Numbered from the stretch's first letter, positions 35,101 to 47,271 are shown. The stretch is 64,000 nucleotides of DNA from Blasia pusilla (GCA_050084515.1 CM114271.1:47492001-47556000), one strand, 5' to 3'. The notes: generated by a model from the sequence alone, not told the origin. Translations and numbers: made by a program.

Positions 35101-38100
35101 AACCTCTGGGTCTGTGGTTAGAACTATCTGATGAAGTTTGTCTACACGAACTTGTTTTCCAGGTTTGGTTTATTCCAAACTGACACGAAATGATTGTGTT
35201 TACAGAACGGGCATGGCAGGAGTTCCTGGAACGGCAAGTGCTATATTTGAAACAGTGAAAGATGTAGGTGCCAATGTAGTCATGATATCTCAGGTATGCG
35301 CGTTTTATAGGATCCAGAATTCTTTCTTGATTTCTGATGTAGTATGGGGTCAACAGTAATTTATCACAAATGGCCCATGTTTCGCCTGCGAAATAACTAA
35401 TACTCTGTGGATAATTTTGGGTTGTTGGAATGGCTTATCGTAAGCATCTGATTTCAGTGTTATTGTCGTCTTGGCATTCTCTGACCGAGAATTTCTCCAA
35501 CTTTAGAGTAGCTGATCGTTTTGGTGGTTTTTGTTGGTCTGCAGGCAAGTAGTGAGCACTCCATTTGCTTTGCGGTACCTGAAAAGGAGGTTGCTGCAGT
35601 TGCCGAGGCTTTGGAACACAAGTTCAAATCTGCCTTGGATGCAGGGCGTCTTTCTCAGGTAGTCTTGGCCTGCATGACCCATGTTTGATTGCCTGGAATC
35701 ATGAACAGGAGATGTTGCCTGTCTCTTCTGATCAGCTCTGGTTGTGTGGATTGGGTCAGTGAGTTTCACATGTAATAATATGCTTAAACTGGTTGATGCG
35801 TTCTACAGGTAGATATCTTGCAGGTCAGTGCGCCTCTTCCGATGTGTCGTTTTACTCATTTGGTATTATGAGGAATGGATATGTTCAACATGGATGATAT
35901 TCTCCTCCTACGTGAATACCAGAGTTTCTCTACAACCTAGCTATTACAAGCACACTTAGTGCAATAGCAACCACTCAGGTTAGATTGTAGAGGAAAGGAC
36001 TAGACAACCTGTACCACCAGACTACCTAGCATTCTCAAGCACACTTAGTGCAATAGCAACCACTCAGGTTAGCAGCAGTAGACATCTCAATAGCAACCAC
36101 TCAGGTTAGCACTACTAGACACCTTGCATCACAAGACTCACTGAACCCCTCAGGTCAGCAGACCTCTCAGTCTGTAAGCAGCAGCACACTGAACTACTGA
36201 GGTCAGAAGCACAATCCACTCAGGTAAGCAAAGCACGCTCAGTGCTGCTCAATCAGCTCCTCAGCTCAGAGAGTTGTGTAAGAAAAGGTGTAAGAGAATG
36301 TAATTTCGCAGGGCACCCTCAGTGGGTTATATACAGCCAAGAGAATGAGTTTCTAGGTTGTAGGGTTTTAGGGTTAGGGCCTGCCGCCCACAATAATTCT
36401 CAGAATTACTGAGGTAAATCTATAGTAACAAGAAATTACTATTTACTGCGGTAAAACACTAAGTTACTGTAGTAATTCTATTAGTTACTTTTCACTATAG
36501 TAAACTCCAAGTTACTATGGTTTACAACATATAGGTAGATATCTTGCATTGTCAGTGCGCCTCTTCCGACGTCTCGTTTTAATCATTTGGTATAATGAGG
36601 AATGGATAGGTTCAACATCGATGATATTCACCTCCTACGTGTGTTTTGTCTGGATGTCTACTGTGGTTTTGTTTGAAGCCTGCCTCAGAGGATGATGGTT
36701 GGTTGGGGCTCATGGGGGCTTGTATGTTTGCAGGTGGAGGTGGTCAAGAACTGCGCTATATTGGCAGCGGTTGGGCAAAGAATGGCAAGCACTCCTGGAG
36801 TCAGTGCTACTTTATTCAATGCCCTTGCCAAGGTATGTTGATCAAGAATAGGTGAAAAAGGTAGGAATAGTGCGTTTGGAGAAGTCCTTCAGAGTTGTTC
36901 AACAAGATTGGGTGATACCAGGAGGGGCTCAATGAACCACTTTTGAAGTTTTCATGCGGACTGTCGAAAGAGAAAGCTGCCTCTCACTGATTCTCATCAA
37001 ACTGTTTCGCAGGCCAATATAAATGTCAGAGCAATAGCTCAAGGTTGTTCAGAGTATAACATCACAGTAGTAGTCAATCAGCAGGATTCCATCAAGGCTC
37101 TCAAGGCAGTCCACTCACGCTTCTACTTGTCCAAGACCCCCTTGGCTGTCGGTATTGTAGGACCTGGACTAATTGGTGCGACTCTTCTGGAGCAGTTACG
37201 AGAGGAGGTATGTTGTGCAGAGAAGAGAGGTCTGTGGTGTGTATGCTAACTCACACATTTCATGTTTAAGTATCTGGAGGGGACTCTCCTCAGTTTTAGT
37301 CGTTGTGTTTATGGTTCAAAGACTAGGTTCTGTTGTATGGACTGAAGGAATGATATGATTTTTAGGCCATCCACGATGTCATTTTCTACGTGTTTTCCTT
37401 CCTTGTAGGTGGTGGTAATTATTGCATGGAAGAATGTGTTCACTGGCTTGGAATATCAAAGAACAAGTGTGAGAAAGTTGTGCAGAAACATGAATGTTGA
37501 AAGGAACTTACATTTTGTGACCATTACAGTCAGCTAATTTGAAGAAGAAGTTCAACATTGATCTGCGTGTCATGGGAATTCTTGGTTCCAAGCGGATGGT
37601 TTTGGATGAATCGTAAGTGTTCTGACATTTTTCTGCATAGAGGCTGAGTTTTTTTCGAGCCAAACGCCAGTTTCTGCCTAAATTGATCAATATTTTAATT
37701 AGGATTGCTCCCTGCCAAATTGGTATGAGTAAAATTTTCAGATTCAAAATTTGTCTGTATACAAGAAGACCTAACACGCGTACTACTTCGTCTACCTTGC
37801 AGTCGGTTGAACTTGGAGAATTGGGAGGAGACCTTGACTGAAAGAGGAGAAATAACAGATTTGAGCAAGTTTACAGCACATTTGCACCAAAATCATTTTG
37901 TACCTAACAAAGTTATTGTGGACTGCACTGCTAGTGCTGAGATAGCCGAGAACTATTTGCAATGGCTTAAGAAAGGGATACACATTATTACTCCCAACAA
38001 GAAGGCTAATTCTGGCCCGCTGGATCAGGTGATTACTCCTGATTTTAATTTCCTGGGAATAGATCACATGGAGCCTTGGAAGTGAAGTTTGAGGTGGAAG

Positions 38101-40802
38101 ATCCCTATTGGGTACCTGCAATCCAAAAAATCTGAGTTGTGCTTTGGTCGAATGAGTAGTCTGTCAGTCAATGGGATGAGATAGAGGTTTGATTGGCTAT
38201 TAAAGAGTAAAGTTTCTGCCCGAGGGAAAAGTGTAAGGTGAATTGGAATATTACCTCCTAACATAACATGCTATTTACTCCTGTCAGGACTTTAAATAAC
38301 TTCAATCGTCACAAAATGTTGGAAAAGTGCATACATCAGTCTTGCACGTCTAGATTCAGGCTATGATCACGTTAGTTTGTTGGTTTTCTGAAGGATTTTT
38401 TAGATTGTCGGATGTTCCCTTCCTGATCCGCCCTCTTTTGATATTTCTTTGTTGGATTTAGTACTTAGCAGTGAGGAACCTTCAGAGACTGTCCTACACT
38501 CATTACTTCTATGAAGCAACAGTGGGTGCGGGGCTCCCTATTATGAGCACGTTGCGAGGTCTATTAGAGACAGGTGACAAGATTTATCGTGTGGAGGGTA
38601 TTTTCAGGTGCGCCCTCTTTTACTTATGTATCTACCTATTTTTACATTTGCATCTGTCTCAGCTTAATGAAACATGGAGATTATTTCTCAATGACTGCTC
38701 TCATAATTTGGTTTCGGGTGACAGTGGGACTTTGAGTTATATCTTCAACAACTTCACGGGAGATAGGACCTTCAGTCAGGTGGTCGGAGAAGCCAAGAAA
38801 GCTGGCTACACAGAACCTGATCCAAGAGATGACCTCTCCGGGACTGATGTTGCACGAAAGGTAGTATTGGTGGTGAACTGTGTCTTTGAGAGCTCACTCT
38901 GTCTCTTAAGAGTACTGTCCAGCACTGAATGCGAAGGTGGTACCACCAGAGCTATTTTTCAAGTTCGTCGGTATAGTCGTACTGCCCAAAGCGTCTGCAG
39001 TGGTGAGTAGATATTTTGGTGAATTGTTTCTCGGTTGATACCTGGAAGCTCTGCACTGACCCTTTCTACGGTAAGTGCTCACCCTGTACGAGAGCGTATC
39101 TTTCCTCTCAAATGGTACTTTATTCTCTTCTTCCTCTGCACCCATCCCAGTCTCTAGCACTGTCCAAACAGTTGCTGGAACCCACTCCTAGATGAGTATA
39201 GTCTCTCACACCCGCACTTGTGAAAATTTCAGAAAGAGCAACAGCCTACACTGAAATTTGCAAGCTCGTACCACTAGAGCTGTTTGTCATGCCCAGTCGC
39301 CTAGATTGGCAAGCCAAAGCTGCTGCCCGGGTGAGTAGTTTATTTGGGATTTAAACTCTTGTAAGGTAGATTGTTTCCTGGCTGAAACCGGGATGCCTTG
39401 ACACTCTGTATGGTATTCACTCACACCGTATGATAGTCTCCCTCTCATATGGAGAGTTTAGTCGATAGGGGGAATGGTGCCTCCTTTTTTTCAGGGCCCG
39501 TTGTGGCCTTTGGATACTTGACTCTTTGAGTCCCCCCCCCCTCTTTTGTTTTTAGGATGGGTTTTCCATCATGCATATTTATTGAGGTTCATCTTCTTCT
39601 CATATGGCACTTAGGGTTTAGGGTTTATTTCACTTCTTCAGCCTCCACCCATCGCAGCAAATAGTCCCTTAAAACTAGGGCACTGGGTGGAAAGTTTGTA
39701 TGGCTACTCGAGGTGCTACTTAATTAATGGGTAGTCTATTCACATCTCTCAGGTCTAATGGACCTTTTTTGGCAGTCCTTCAGGAGTCCAATTTTTGTGA
39801 TTCTACTCTTGTCCTATTGTGCAGGTCATAATTCTTGCTCGGGAAGCAGGGTTGAAGCTAGAGCTGGATAACATTCATGTACAGAGTTTAGTGCCAGAAA
39901 AATTGCAGGTACTTTGATGATCATGCTTTCTGGACATTTATTCAATTGATTCAAATTCAAACTGTTTGTTGCACAGTTCGTTGACCCCATGGGATTTCAT
40001 TTGTTAATAAGAAAAGGGAAATGGTTCAATTCCTACAGCCGATGTCAGGTGCCTCGTGTAGGATCGGAGGGCTAGGTATTCTGCAGGATATATGGAAAAG
40101 CTTTATAACAACTCGCAGCAGAATATCCCCTGATGATAGGGCCCCATCAAGGATTCATCGCCACTGTACATTCTTGCATGCAGGGAGCTATCTCAGTTGC
40201 TGAGTACATGGAGAAACTTCCTGAGTACGACAATAAATTGACTGCGCAAAGGGATGAAGCAGCCTTATCCGGGGAGGTACTTTGCAGCTTTATCTTCCAC
40301 ACTGGCATTGTGATTGCCTCCATTGCAATGCAGTGCATCACAATGTGGATTGGGTCATACTCAAGTCATGTCCTTTGACTTTGCCATCACCTACCAATCT
40401 AACTAACTTGTGCATTCCATGAATGGGGCTGATCTTAGAGACAAAAAGAATCACTCCTTCTGAATTTTTTCTTTGGCTTTTGTGGAAGTGACCATCAAAT
40501 ATTGTTTGTCTTTGTGTTTTCTTGGATTGACCATCGAATCAACCATGAGTGTGCAGGTTTTACGTTACGTGGGTGTAGTGGATGTGCTGGGTGCCCAAGG
40601 ACGAGTAGAGCTGAAAAAGTACCCCAAGACTCACCCTTTTGCCCAGCTTTCGGGGAGTGACAATATCATTGCTTTCACGACGGAGAGGTACAAAGAGCAA
40701 CCACTGATTGTGAGAGGACCTGGCGCCGGGGCAGCCGTCACGGCTGCTGGAGTGTTCAGCGACATCTTGAGGCTAGCGTCATACCTGGGAGCACCTTCAT
40801 GA
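32176..40802 (+). CDS. Bifunctional aspartokinase / homoserine dehydrogenase
   Basis: Seventeen exons, phases all consistent: 32176-32401, 33050-33436, 33530-33618, 33800-34103, 34415-34467, 34788-35020, 35206-35293, 35545-35658, 36734-36832, 37013-37207, 37530-37612, 37803-38028, 38462-38607, 38725-38860, 39825-39908, 40184-40276, 40557-40802; 933 aa. It catalyses the first and third steps of the aspartate pathway to Thr, Met and Ile, in plastids. Residues 1-90 are Ser/Arg-rich and look like a transit peptide. The kinase begins with HKFGGTCVG (about 100) and has GFIASTSQNIPTTLKRDGSD and TDVDGVYSADPRK. Two ACT-type regulatory regions follow (GTASAIFETVKDVGANVVM; SATLFNALAKANINVRAIAQ), consistent with threonine feedback. 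The dehydrogenase starts at GIVGPGLIG (about 578) and has TPNKKANSGPLDQ, YEATVGAGLPI, EPDPRDDLSGTDVARK and a GPGAGA end. The start is the first ATG after an in-frame stop. All key motifs are intact. Confidence 0.95.
35807..36641. repeat. 108-bp direct repeats bracketing a 618-bp insert in intron 8
   Basis: aggtagatatcttgca...cctcctacgtg occurs at 35,807-35,914 and at 36,533-36,641, with about 90 percent identity. Between them, 35,915-36,532 holds three or more copies of agcaaccactcaggttag, a tatata run (about 36,348) and sequence rich in gttactatag-like units. The repeats are too long to be a target-site duplication. Confidence 0.8.
38940..39470. repeat. Diverged ~350-bp tandem duplication in intron 14
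   Basis: Two copies start at ggtaccaccagagct (about 38,938) and cgtaccactagagct (about 39,268). Both continue through ggtgagtag, ttg(t)ttctcggttga/ttgtttcctggctga, and end in tctcaaatgg/tctcatatgg. It precedes the retroelement tail at 39,470. Confidence 0.65.
39470..39600 (+). repeat. Retroelement 3' tail in intron 14
   Basis: It shares with 8,999-9,150 a GC-rich stretch, a run of C followed by tcttttg, and the hairpin GATGG...CCATC (39,556-39,570). It is probably a 5'-truncated insertion of the same family, in the same orientation as the host gene. Read with the preceding duplication, the whole intron insert may be one element. Confidence 0.45.
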
Positions 40803-41057
40803 TGAAGGCAATGCGGATATACCAGCGGGGGTAAGGGGGGTCATGAGGATTTTTGGAGGCAGATGTTTATGGAGGGTGATCTCTAAAGAACACTGCTACA
40901 TTTAAAATGCTATCAGGATTTCGGACTCCTCACCTTTCGCGAGTACCGGGGAGAGGAGAAGAGGAAAAGAAAAGTCTTGAAAGCACAAGAAATGGAAGGA
41001 AAATAATATGATACGAAGTTGTCTTATTAAGAAAGACAATTTGATAAATAGTATTCT

Positions 41058-41063
41058 AATAAA
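41058..41063 (+). terminator. Possible polyadenylation signal of the aspartokinase gene
   Basis: AATAAA lies 255 bases after the stop codon in AT-rich sequence. Plant signals are loose, so this is only a candidate. Confidence 0.4.
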
Positions 41064-42551
41064 TTCTCAATTCTGGTCTACTGGGCCTATCATCTCAAAG
41101 TGCTCTCTCTGGATGCAAACAGTCAGTTGGTAACCCATAAAGCTTGGCACCCCTCCCTTCCCTTCCCCTCCCTTCCCCTTTCCCCACAATTTCGGGTAGA
41201 ACTGTCAGCGATCGTCCTCAACTATGGAGCATGTATCTGCATCTATCGAGCGAGCGAACACCAAATGGACCCCATCCCCGAATTTCTGGCACTCTAAGTA
41301 GTACAGTAAATTGTGAAATCTTGTTTCCTGTGTTTCCTCTTGAATGTGCATTCCGTGGATGCAAAGATTCAGGTGGGTTCCATATGCCGCCCCTCCCCTC
41401 ATGACTTCGGTCACTAAGCGATCTTCTCTTTAAATGGGGTATGGATCACAACATGTAGCCTTTCCTAATTCCCTCCCTTTTGTAAGCTTTTCCATAGTTA
41501 TCTCAACTCTATGGGGCTCGAGCGGTGGTACTACAGTTTATCACGTCTACTACTCAACGCAAATTGACTCAAAGCAGGGTGAGTCGGGAAATGTTTACCG
41601 TCTTTGGCCGCTTGAGCGTCACAGCGACGTCCATAATCCATCAGCGAAACGGCTCGTAAAGTGAAGTGGGATTCCTGGGTCTCGCAAAGAACATGTAGAG
41701 AAGTGAAGGTTGTGGGAGTGCGCCCCTACACTTACGACGCAGTGAGAAGGAAGAAGAATATGAGCATCTGCGAACTGGTCTTCGGTATCCTCACCCGAAG
41801 TTCGACAATCTGGACGATAGAATGAAGTAAGGGGAGTAGTCGAAGTCCGAACCCCTAATCTTGGGTGGCCGACTAGCCAAACCCCACTCCCATGATATGC
41901 AGGTGAAAACCACGTGGAGCAGCTAAAGCTAGCTCGGTTTCTGCTCTGGAGAGACCTTCCAATTCCAAGTCTTCCAACTTCATGAGGCCGTGGATAGCCT
42001 CCATGAGGCAGGAGCTATTTGCCAACGAATCTCGAGAACTCCTGTGTACATGGAAACACTTTCAGAAACTCCTACTCTTTCCGGTCCAAAAGCTCGTGAA
42101 GAACCCGGTGATGGAGACCTAGCAAATGCCGAGGCTTTCCTGACCCTTGAGGGCATAGAAAAGAGGAACCCCTAAAGGAGTTCATCCGCTCTCCAGTCCC
42201 CGCTATTCTTGATGGGTCCTTCCATTAAAAATACGACCAAAGTTACAAGTCTTCGTATTCGATTTCATGCAAAGGGACCCGAGCCCATGGCGGGCAAATG
42301 AGGGGTCGTTGGCAGGCGATGACTATTGTGCGAGATTGCCAGTTCATGTGGAAAATCACACGGAGAGGGTGGGAGTGCGTCGGTAGCGGTGGTGTTTTAG
42401 TTTCCGCATTCTGGTGATAGGTGTTGCCTTCGCGGGTCGTAGTCTATGGCAGTCCGACGGGAGGGTACAATACTCGGGAGTGGGGAGGATTGCACCGAAT
42501 GGGGAATCGACATTGAGCGAGGTTGATCTGTCCATTTCTTCTCTCGTTGGG
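41064..42551. other. Intergenic region before the GT17 gene
   Basis: Short open frames only (for example 41,990-42,175), without motifs. The last ~200 bases are probably the promoter and leader of the downstream gene. Confidence 0.45.
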
Positions 42552-44282
42552 ATGCTTGGGGGGAGCGAGAGAGAGAAAACCATGAGGCTTGGGGCACAGG
42601 GAGGACTCAGACGCAGGAGTGCGATCGTTCTGGGGAGTGTTCTTGCAGGGACCATAATCTGCGTAGTGTATTTCCACCATCTGACTATCTCCTACTTCCT
42701 GCGGCCGATTTGGGACACTCCCTCCAAGCCTTTCAATTTCATTCCTCATTACTACGCGGCCAACATCTCTTTGTCGCGGCGCTGCGAGCTCCATGGCTGG
42801 GGCATCCGCTCTAAGCCGCGGCGTGTGTACGACGCCGTACTGTTTAGCAACGAGCTCGATCTACTGGACATCCGATTCCGAGAGCTACTTCCGTTTGTGG
42901 ACAAATTCGTGGTTGTGGAGTCGGATCGCACCTTCACGGGACGCGCGAAGCCGCTCTGGTTCGCAGAGAATCGCGGGCGATTCGCGTTTATGGAGGACCG
43001 AGTGGTTTATGGCTATGTCCCCGGTCGAGAGCTGAACCCCGGAGAGGATCCGTTCGTTCTAGAGAAACATCAGCGGGCGGAGACTCACAGAATCTTGATG
43101 GAGGCGGGGCTATCACCGAATGATCTGCTGATCATGGCGGACGTCGACGAAATACCCAGCGCGCACACTATAGAGCTTCTGCAGTGGTGCGACGGATGGA
43201 CGTCTCCGATGCACTTGCAGTTGCGGAACTACCTCCATTCCTTCGAGTTCCTTGTGGATCACAGCAGTTGGAGAGCTTCGGTGCATATCTTCGATCCGGC
43301 TGTATCTGGTTACGGTCACAGCCGCCGCTCCGACCGCATTTTTGCCGATTCGGGCTGGCACTGCAGGTCACTCCTCGCACACCAATTCTCCTTTCTGGTC
43401 GTCAATTTCGCACTCGCTTGTTCTTCTGATGGTTGTGGGGACAAATCCTTCACAGCAAATCAACCAGGAACCCAACCAACCAGGAATCACAAACTGGTTT
43501 TCTAACGCCTCACCAGGAAAAATGTCTTGTCATGGAGTCCATCTTCTCTCCCAGTTTCCATATCAGGAATCCCTTCTCCATCAATTCCGGCGCCACGAGC
43601 AGATATCACCTTCGCATTTTGGTCACTTTCCTTCTCATTCCACTTCCTCTTCCATCCCGCGCAGGAAACCCGGAGACATCAATATCCCCCATCTTTCTTC
43701 TCTCCTCCTCCTCCTCCTAAACTTAACGTGACGCTGCATTTGTACTTCTGATCCAGTCCACTGCTTCATCCCCTCCTTTTTTCCCACTGTCCATGGGCTC
43801 AGGTTTTGCTCACTCTTCGAGCACCTAGCACGATTTCTCCTGGATCTGCAGCAGAATTCGACATCCTCCTCCCGATTCGCCTGACGAACGGAGCAAACGG
43901 AGAGCCACGGAGTCGCACGAACGGACTCGAAGAGAATTCGCCCGTTCCGTCGCACGGGCACTTTACTAACTGCGGACTCGTGGGGTTGCGCAGTTTCTGC
44001 TTCCGACATGTGAGCGACTATGTATTCAAAATGACGGCGTACAGCCACGCCGACCGCGTACGCCACCCGTCATTTCTCGACCCGGCGCGGATTCAGGCCC
44101 ACATTTGCGACGGCCTGGACCTCTTCGACATGCTGCCGGAAGAGTTCACTTACCGGGAGCTCATCGGGAAAATGGGCCCCGTGCCGAGGTCTTTCTCCGC
44201 CGTCAATCTGCCTGCGTACCTGGTAGAGCATGCGGATCAGTACCGGTTTCTGTTACCGGGTCACTGCGTACGCGACCCCTGA
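42552..44282 (+). CDS. Glycosyltransferase family 17 (beta-1,4-N-acetylglucosaminyltransferase-like)
   Basis: Two exons, 42552-43366 and 43994-44282, join in phase 2 across a GT-AG intron of 627 bp, giving 367 aa. A second ATG at 42,582 would give 357 aa and puts the basic-hydrophobic start [20 protein letters not shown] first, as in a type II Golgi membrane anchor. The body matches GT17: [36 protein letters not shown], the acidic metal-binding motif [17 protein letters not shown] at the exon border, [20 protein letters not shown] and a conserved [12 protein letters not shown]. Animal GT17 adds the bisecting GlcNAc to N-glycans; plant members have no settled substrate, so function is given at family level. 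The frame is intact, length is normal, and high GC in exon 1 contrasts with the flanks. Confidence 0.92.
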
Positions 44283-44371
44283 CCACTCCCATGGCCTCCT
44301 TCTCTTCGGTGCGAGGGCACCGAAGAAAAAGTGGTCGCCAATCCAACGACTGTTCCGTGGATTCACCGACT

Positions 44372-44438
44372 CCGTACTCGTGGGGTTGCGCGGTTTCTGT
44401 TTCTCAGTTGTGAGCGACTTTTGTTTTCAAGTCACAGC
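44372..44438 (+). pseudogene. Partial duplicate of the GT17 intron end and exon 2 start
   Basis: actcgtggggttgcgcGGtttctgtttctcagttgtgagcgac corresponds to 43,973-44,037 (...gcgcAGtttctgcttccgacatgtgagcgac), 400 bp downstream. The splice acceptor AG has become GG, and the coding stretch is diverged. It lies just after the stop codon. Confidence 0.7.
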
Positions 44439-44854
44439 TTTTCTTGTGGGATGATCTACGAGTATGTACGTCTCGAAATCGGTTCAAGAGACATATATCA
44501 CACGCACATATTAAGCCAAGAGAGGGAGACACAACGTGAGGGTTTGGGTTTAGGTCCTAGACACGGCAATTTGTAGAGAGATTCATTTGTACGTCCAGCC
44601 TTCGAGATGTTGTACGGAATGCATCATATTGGTTTCTTTTTTAAAACTTATCTGCCATGAGATGAACTTTGTTGGAAGAACTCATAATGTTCTTGATTCA
44701 TTCCCAAAGGGGATGGTAACTCCAACGAGATGACATTTTGAATCAACATTCCGAGCATGTCAAAAAAAGTATGCATCCGATGATGTCTATTATGAAGAAT
44801 ATATACTATTATTAGGGTGGTCTTGAAATTTTTCGTTTGGCATGTCTATATGCA

Positions 44855-45019
44855 TCTATATTATTATTGGAGAATGTCTTCTTGATTTGCAAACAACTCT
44901 TTGTTTGACATGTGACAACGGGGCAGCAAAAAAATATTTCTCCTTTTACGGGCAGCAAGAAAACATTTTTGTGTGTACCATGATTAGTCCTTTCATTGTC
45001 GGCACGGGTTGCCCACTAG
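44855..45019 (+). mobile_element. 165-bp non-autonomous Helitron
   Basis: It starts TCTATATTATTATTGGAG preceded by A and ends GGCACGGGTTGCCCACTAG followed by T. The 3' end has a small stem (GGCA...TGCC) a few bases before CTAG, as expected. It has no coding capacity. Its first 17 bases match the element at 21,120. Confidence 0.75.
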
Positions 45020-45490
45020 TAACCTAATTTAAATAGTCAGTGGGATGAGGTACTATTGTCTAATAGAACTAACAAGCCAAATCACTACACTAACTACAAA
45101 TGGCCTTGCTCCACTACCTAGAGAATCATGAAAGAGCTTCTCAAGGGGAATCCTTCTTATGCAAGAATTGCTTTATAAAAAAGTGTAAGTTTGCAAGGTA
45201 TAAGAAAGCATGGCTAGGATGACAAATTATATAAATGGTAAGTGGAAGAAGAAATAAATTACTACTCTTTTATCTCATCAGAAAGCGAGTTATGATCGGG
45301 GATCCAAGGAGCAAAGACCTTAGTGTGACCCAACACATTTAAACTTAGACTAGCTAGTCGCAAGACTAGGAATGATATCGGAACTAGCCGTGGGACGGTG
45401 GGACTAACAGGAGGCAAGACGCACACATGTCTTGTGAGTGGCCTTTTGTGAGAAAATATCGTGACCCTCATAACCAAGCGAACACCAAAT
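45020..45490. other. Intergenic, nothing recognised
   Basis: AT-rich, with only short open frames; possibly the outer flank of the LTR element that follows. Confidence 0.45.
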
Positions 45491-46503
45491 AGGCGCCAAG
45501 TGGAACATCAGTAGTCTAGTGGACTCACGCTACGATGATAGCGTTTTGGAGAGGTTTTTGGAAAGGTCTATTGGAAAAGTCCAAGAGACAAAAGGTCTGC
45601 GGTTGTGGTTGCGACCAAAAAACCTGCGTTCGTCTGCGTTTGTGGTCGCGACCAAGAAACCTACACCAAACGTGAACCAAGACTTGAGATGAGTTGAGTC
45701 TTGGAAGGTTGGTTGCCAAAAAGGTGAGAACCAGTTTTGGAACACGACTAGCGTTTGGGGATTTTGATTGTGTTTCGGACCATGACGTTTAGCTCTAAGA
45801 TGCGTTCGCAACAAGTGAGGGCGTGTAAGAAATATTATCTTGAGATACTTCCAACGCACCAAAGATCTCAGCAAACGAATCAGTACAGGCTGAGATATTG
45901 GCCGAAAACGATTGTGAGAAGAATCGGGTTGAGGGCCAAATCAGAGGAGTTCGACTGTCTTTCCCTAAAGTTAGGGGGAGGGCGGGATCCCCAGAAGTAC
46001 TAGTAAGGGGGAGTCTCTCCAAGGAATCCTGGAACACAAACCCCATTTTGAGCACCAAACGGTGTCTCAAGGGCACGGGATGGAACAAGAGTTTGGCTTT
46101 GAAATTCGAAACTCAAACCTGATCCAAGGGAGTGGATTTTGTAAGCCACACTTGGATTCCAACCCGCGATTCATTTTGTGTGAGTCATGGTTAGGGACTT
46201 ATTGGATGCCCATTGGACAGTTGGAACGGCCAGGCACGAAACGCCGTTAGAGGTTCCTGAACGGAACAAAAATTCTGTCCCAAGTCTTTCGAGACTTGCA
46301 TGTGTTGTAAATCGCGAAACTGGGAAGGTTGAGCTTGATGAGAGTCCGAGTCAAGAACTCGGCAAGTTAGAACCGCTGAATGATCCAGACCTGACTAACG
46401 TGAGTGCGTGTTTGGATGCAGATCAGCGTTGAGAGCGTGTCCTACTGAACGCACGCTTCCGCAACAACAAAGATTAATGTTCAAGGAGAGAAGATGCACG
46501 ACA
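45491..46503 (+). mobile_element. LTR of a gypsy-like retrotransposon (left border uncertain)
   Basis: The right border is set by the CA at 46,502-46,503, followed two bases later by a tRNA-Met type primer binding site. The left border could not be fixed; no clear TG start or second LTR was found. A short internal duplication, ctgcg(g/t)ttgtggt(t/c)gcgacca, occurs at 45,597 and 45,634. Confidence 0.45.
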
Positions 46504-46505
46504 AA

Positions 46506-46518
46506 TGGTATTAGAGCC
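46506..46518 (+). other. Primer binding site (tRNA-Met type)
   Basis: TGGTATTAGAGCC differs by one base from the plant retrotransposon primer site TGGTATCAGAGCC. It lies upstream of a gag-like frame on the same strand. Confidence 0.75.
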
Positions 46519-46814
46519 AATCCTTGGTGAGCGCAAACTTGCGGTCGTAGAAGATGTGGACGTTTGAGAAGAACTTAAGCAGTGAGATTTCGACGCTCAA
46601 GGAGGAACACAAGAGACGAGGAGGAGATCTGAGAAAGTGAAGATTCGCAAATGGCGACCAAGGTCGAAGAACCAAGGAAGTCGCGAGTCAAGTAAGAAAA
46701 TCCAAGAGACGAATCAATGACTGAGCGAGAGCCAGAGGAGGAGATAACGACTCCCGAAATGCCGAGCTCCTGACATGAGGATGTTCTAGACACAAATCTT
46801 TCCGCAGAGCTTCT

Positions 46815-47093
46815 GCTCCAAACTTAACTGACCCGGCCTTTTATGTCCAAGTGATGGATTTGATGAAGGTGATGATTAAGAAAATCGCCCAACACAACAA
46901 GCTGATCGTTGAGCTCAAGTCGAATGGAGATTCTAGTTCCGACAAGAAGCTTTGTAAGACGAATTTTCCAACGCCATTCACAAGAGTGGGGCGGTCTCGG
47001 AAACTGTACAAGTTTCTAACGGACCTCAAACTTTATTTCGAGGCGCAAAGGGTAGAGGATCGCGACAAGGTTGGTTTTAGACCTCAAAGTTAG
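46815..47093 (+). pseudogene. gag fragment of the gypsy-like element
   Basis: The frame reads DPAFYVQVMDLMKVM, then VGRSRKLYKFLTDLKLYFEAQ and VEDRDKV. The tryptophan-like/phenylalanine leader plus F-L-x-x-L-x-x-YF pattern is that of a retrotransposon gag core. The frame stops at 47,093 and no capsid continuation, protease or reverse transcriptase follows, so the element is truncated at this point. Confidence 0.6.
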
Positions 47094-47271
47094 TTTTAGG
47101 ACTAGCTGTGGGATGCAGAGTAGAGAGATCTTAGTATCCGATAGGTAGAGATCTATTGTGGCGACGGCATACAGAGCCAGCGGATTTTTTGAGTGTAACT
47201 ATGTCCCAAGGTGTCAGATGATGTTGAGGATAGGTCCGTTCTGTCAGGAACGTCATTTCTGACGACTTTCT

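Noticed and set aside
39605-39628. ttagggtttagggttta, possible interstitial telomere repeat
   Set aside because: Only about two TTTAGGG units; such telo-box words are common in plant introns and promoters.
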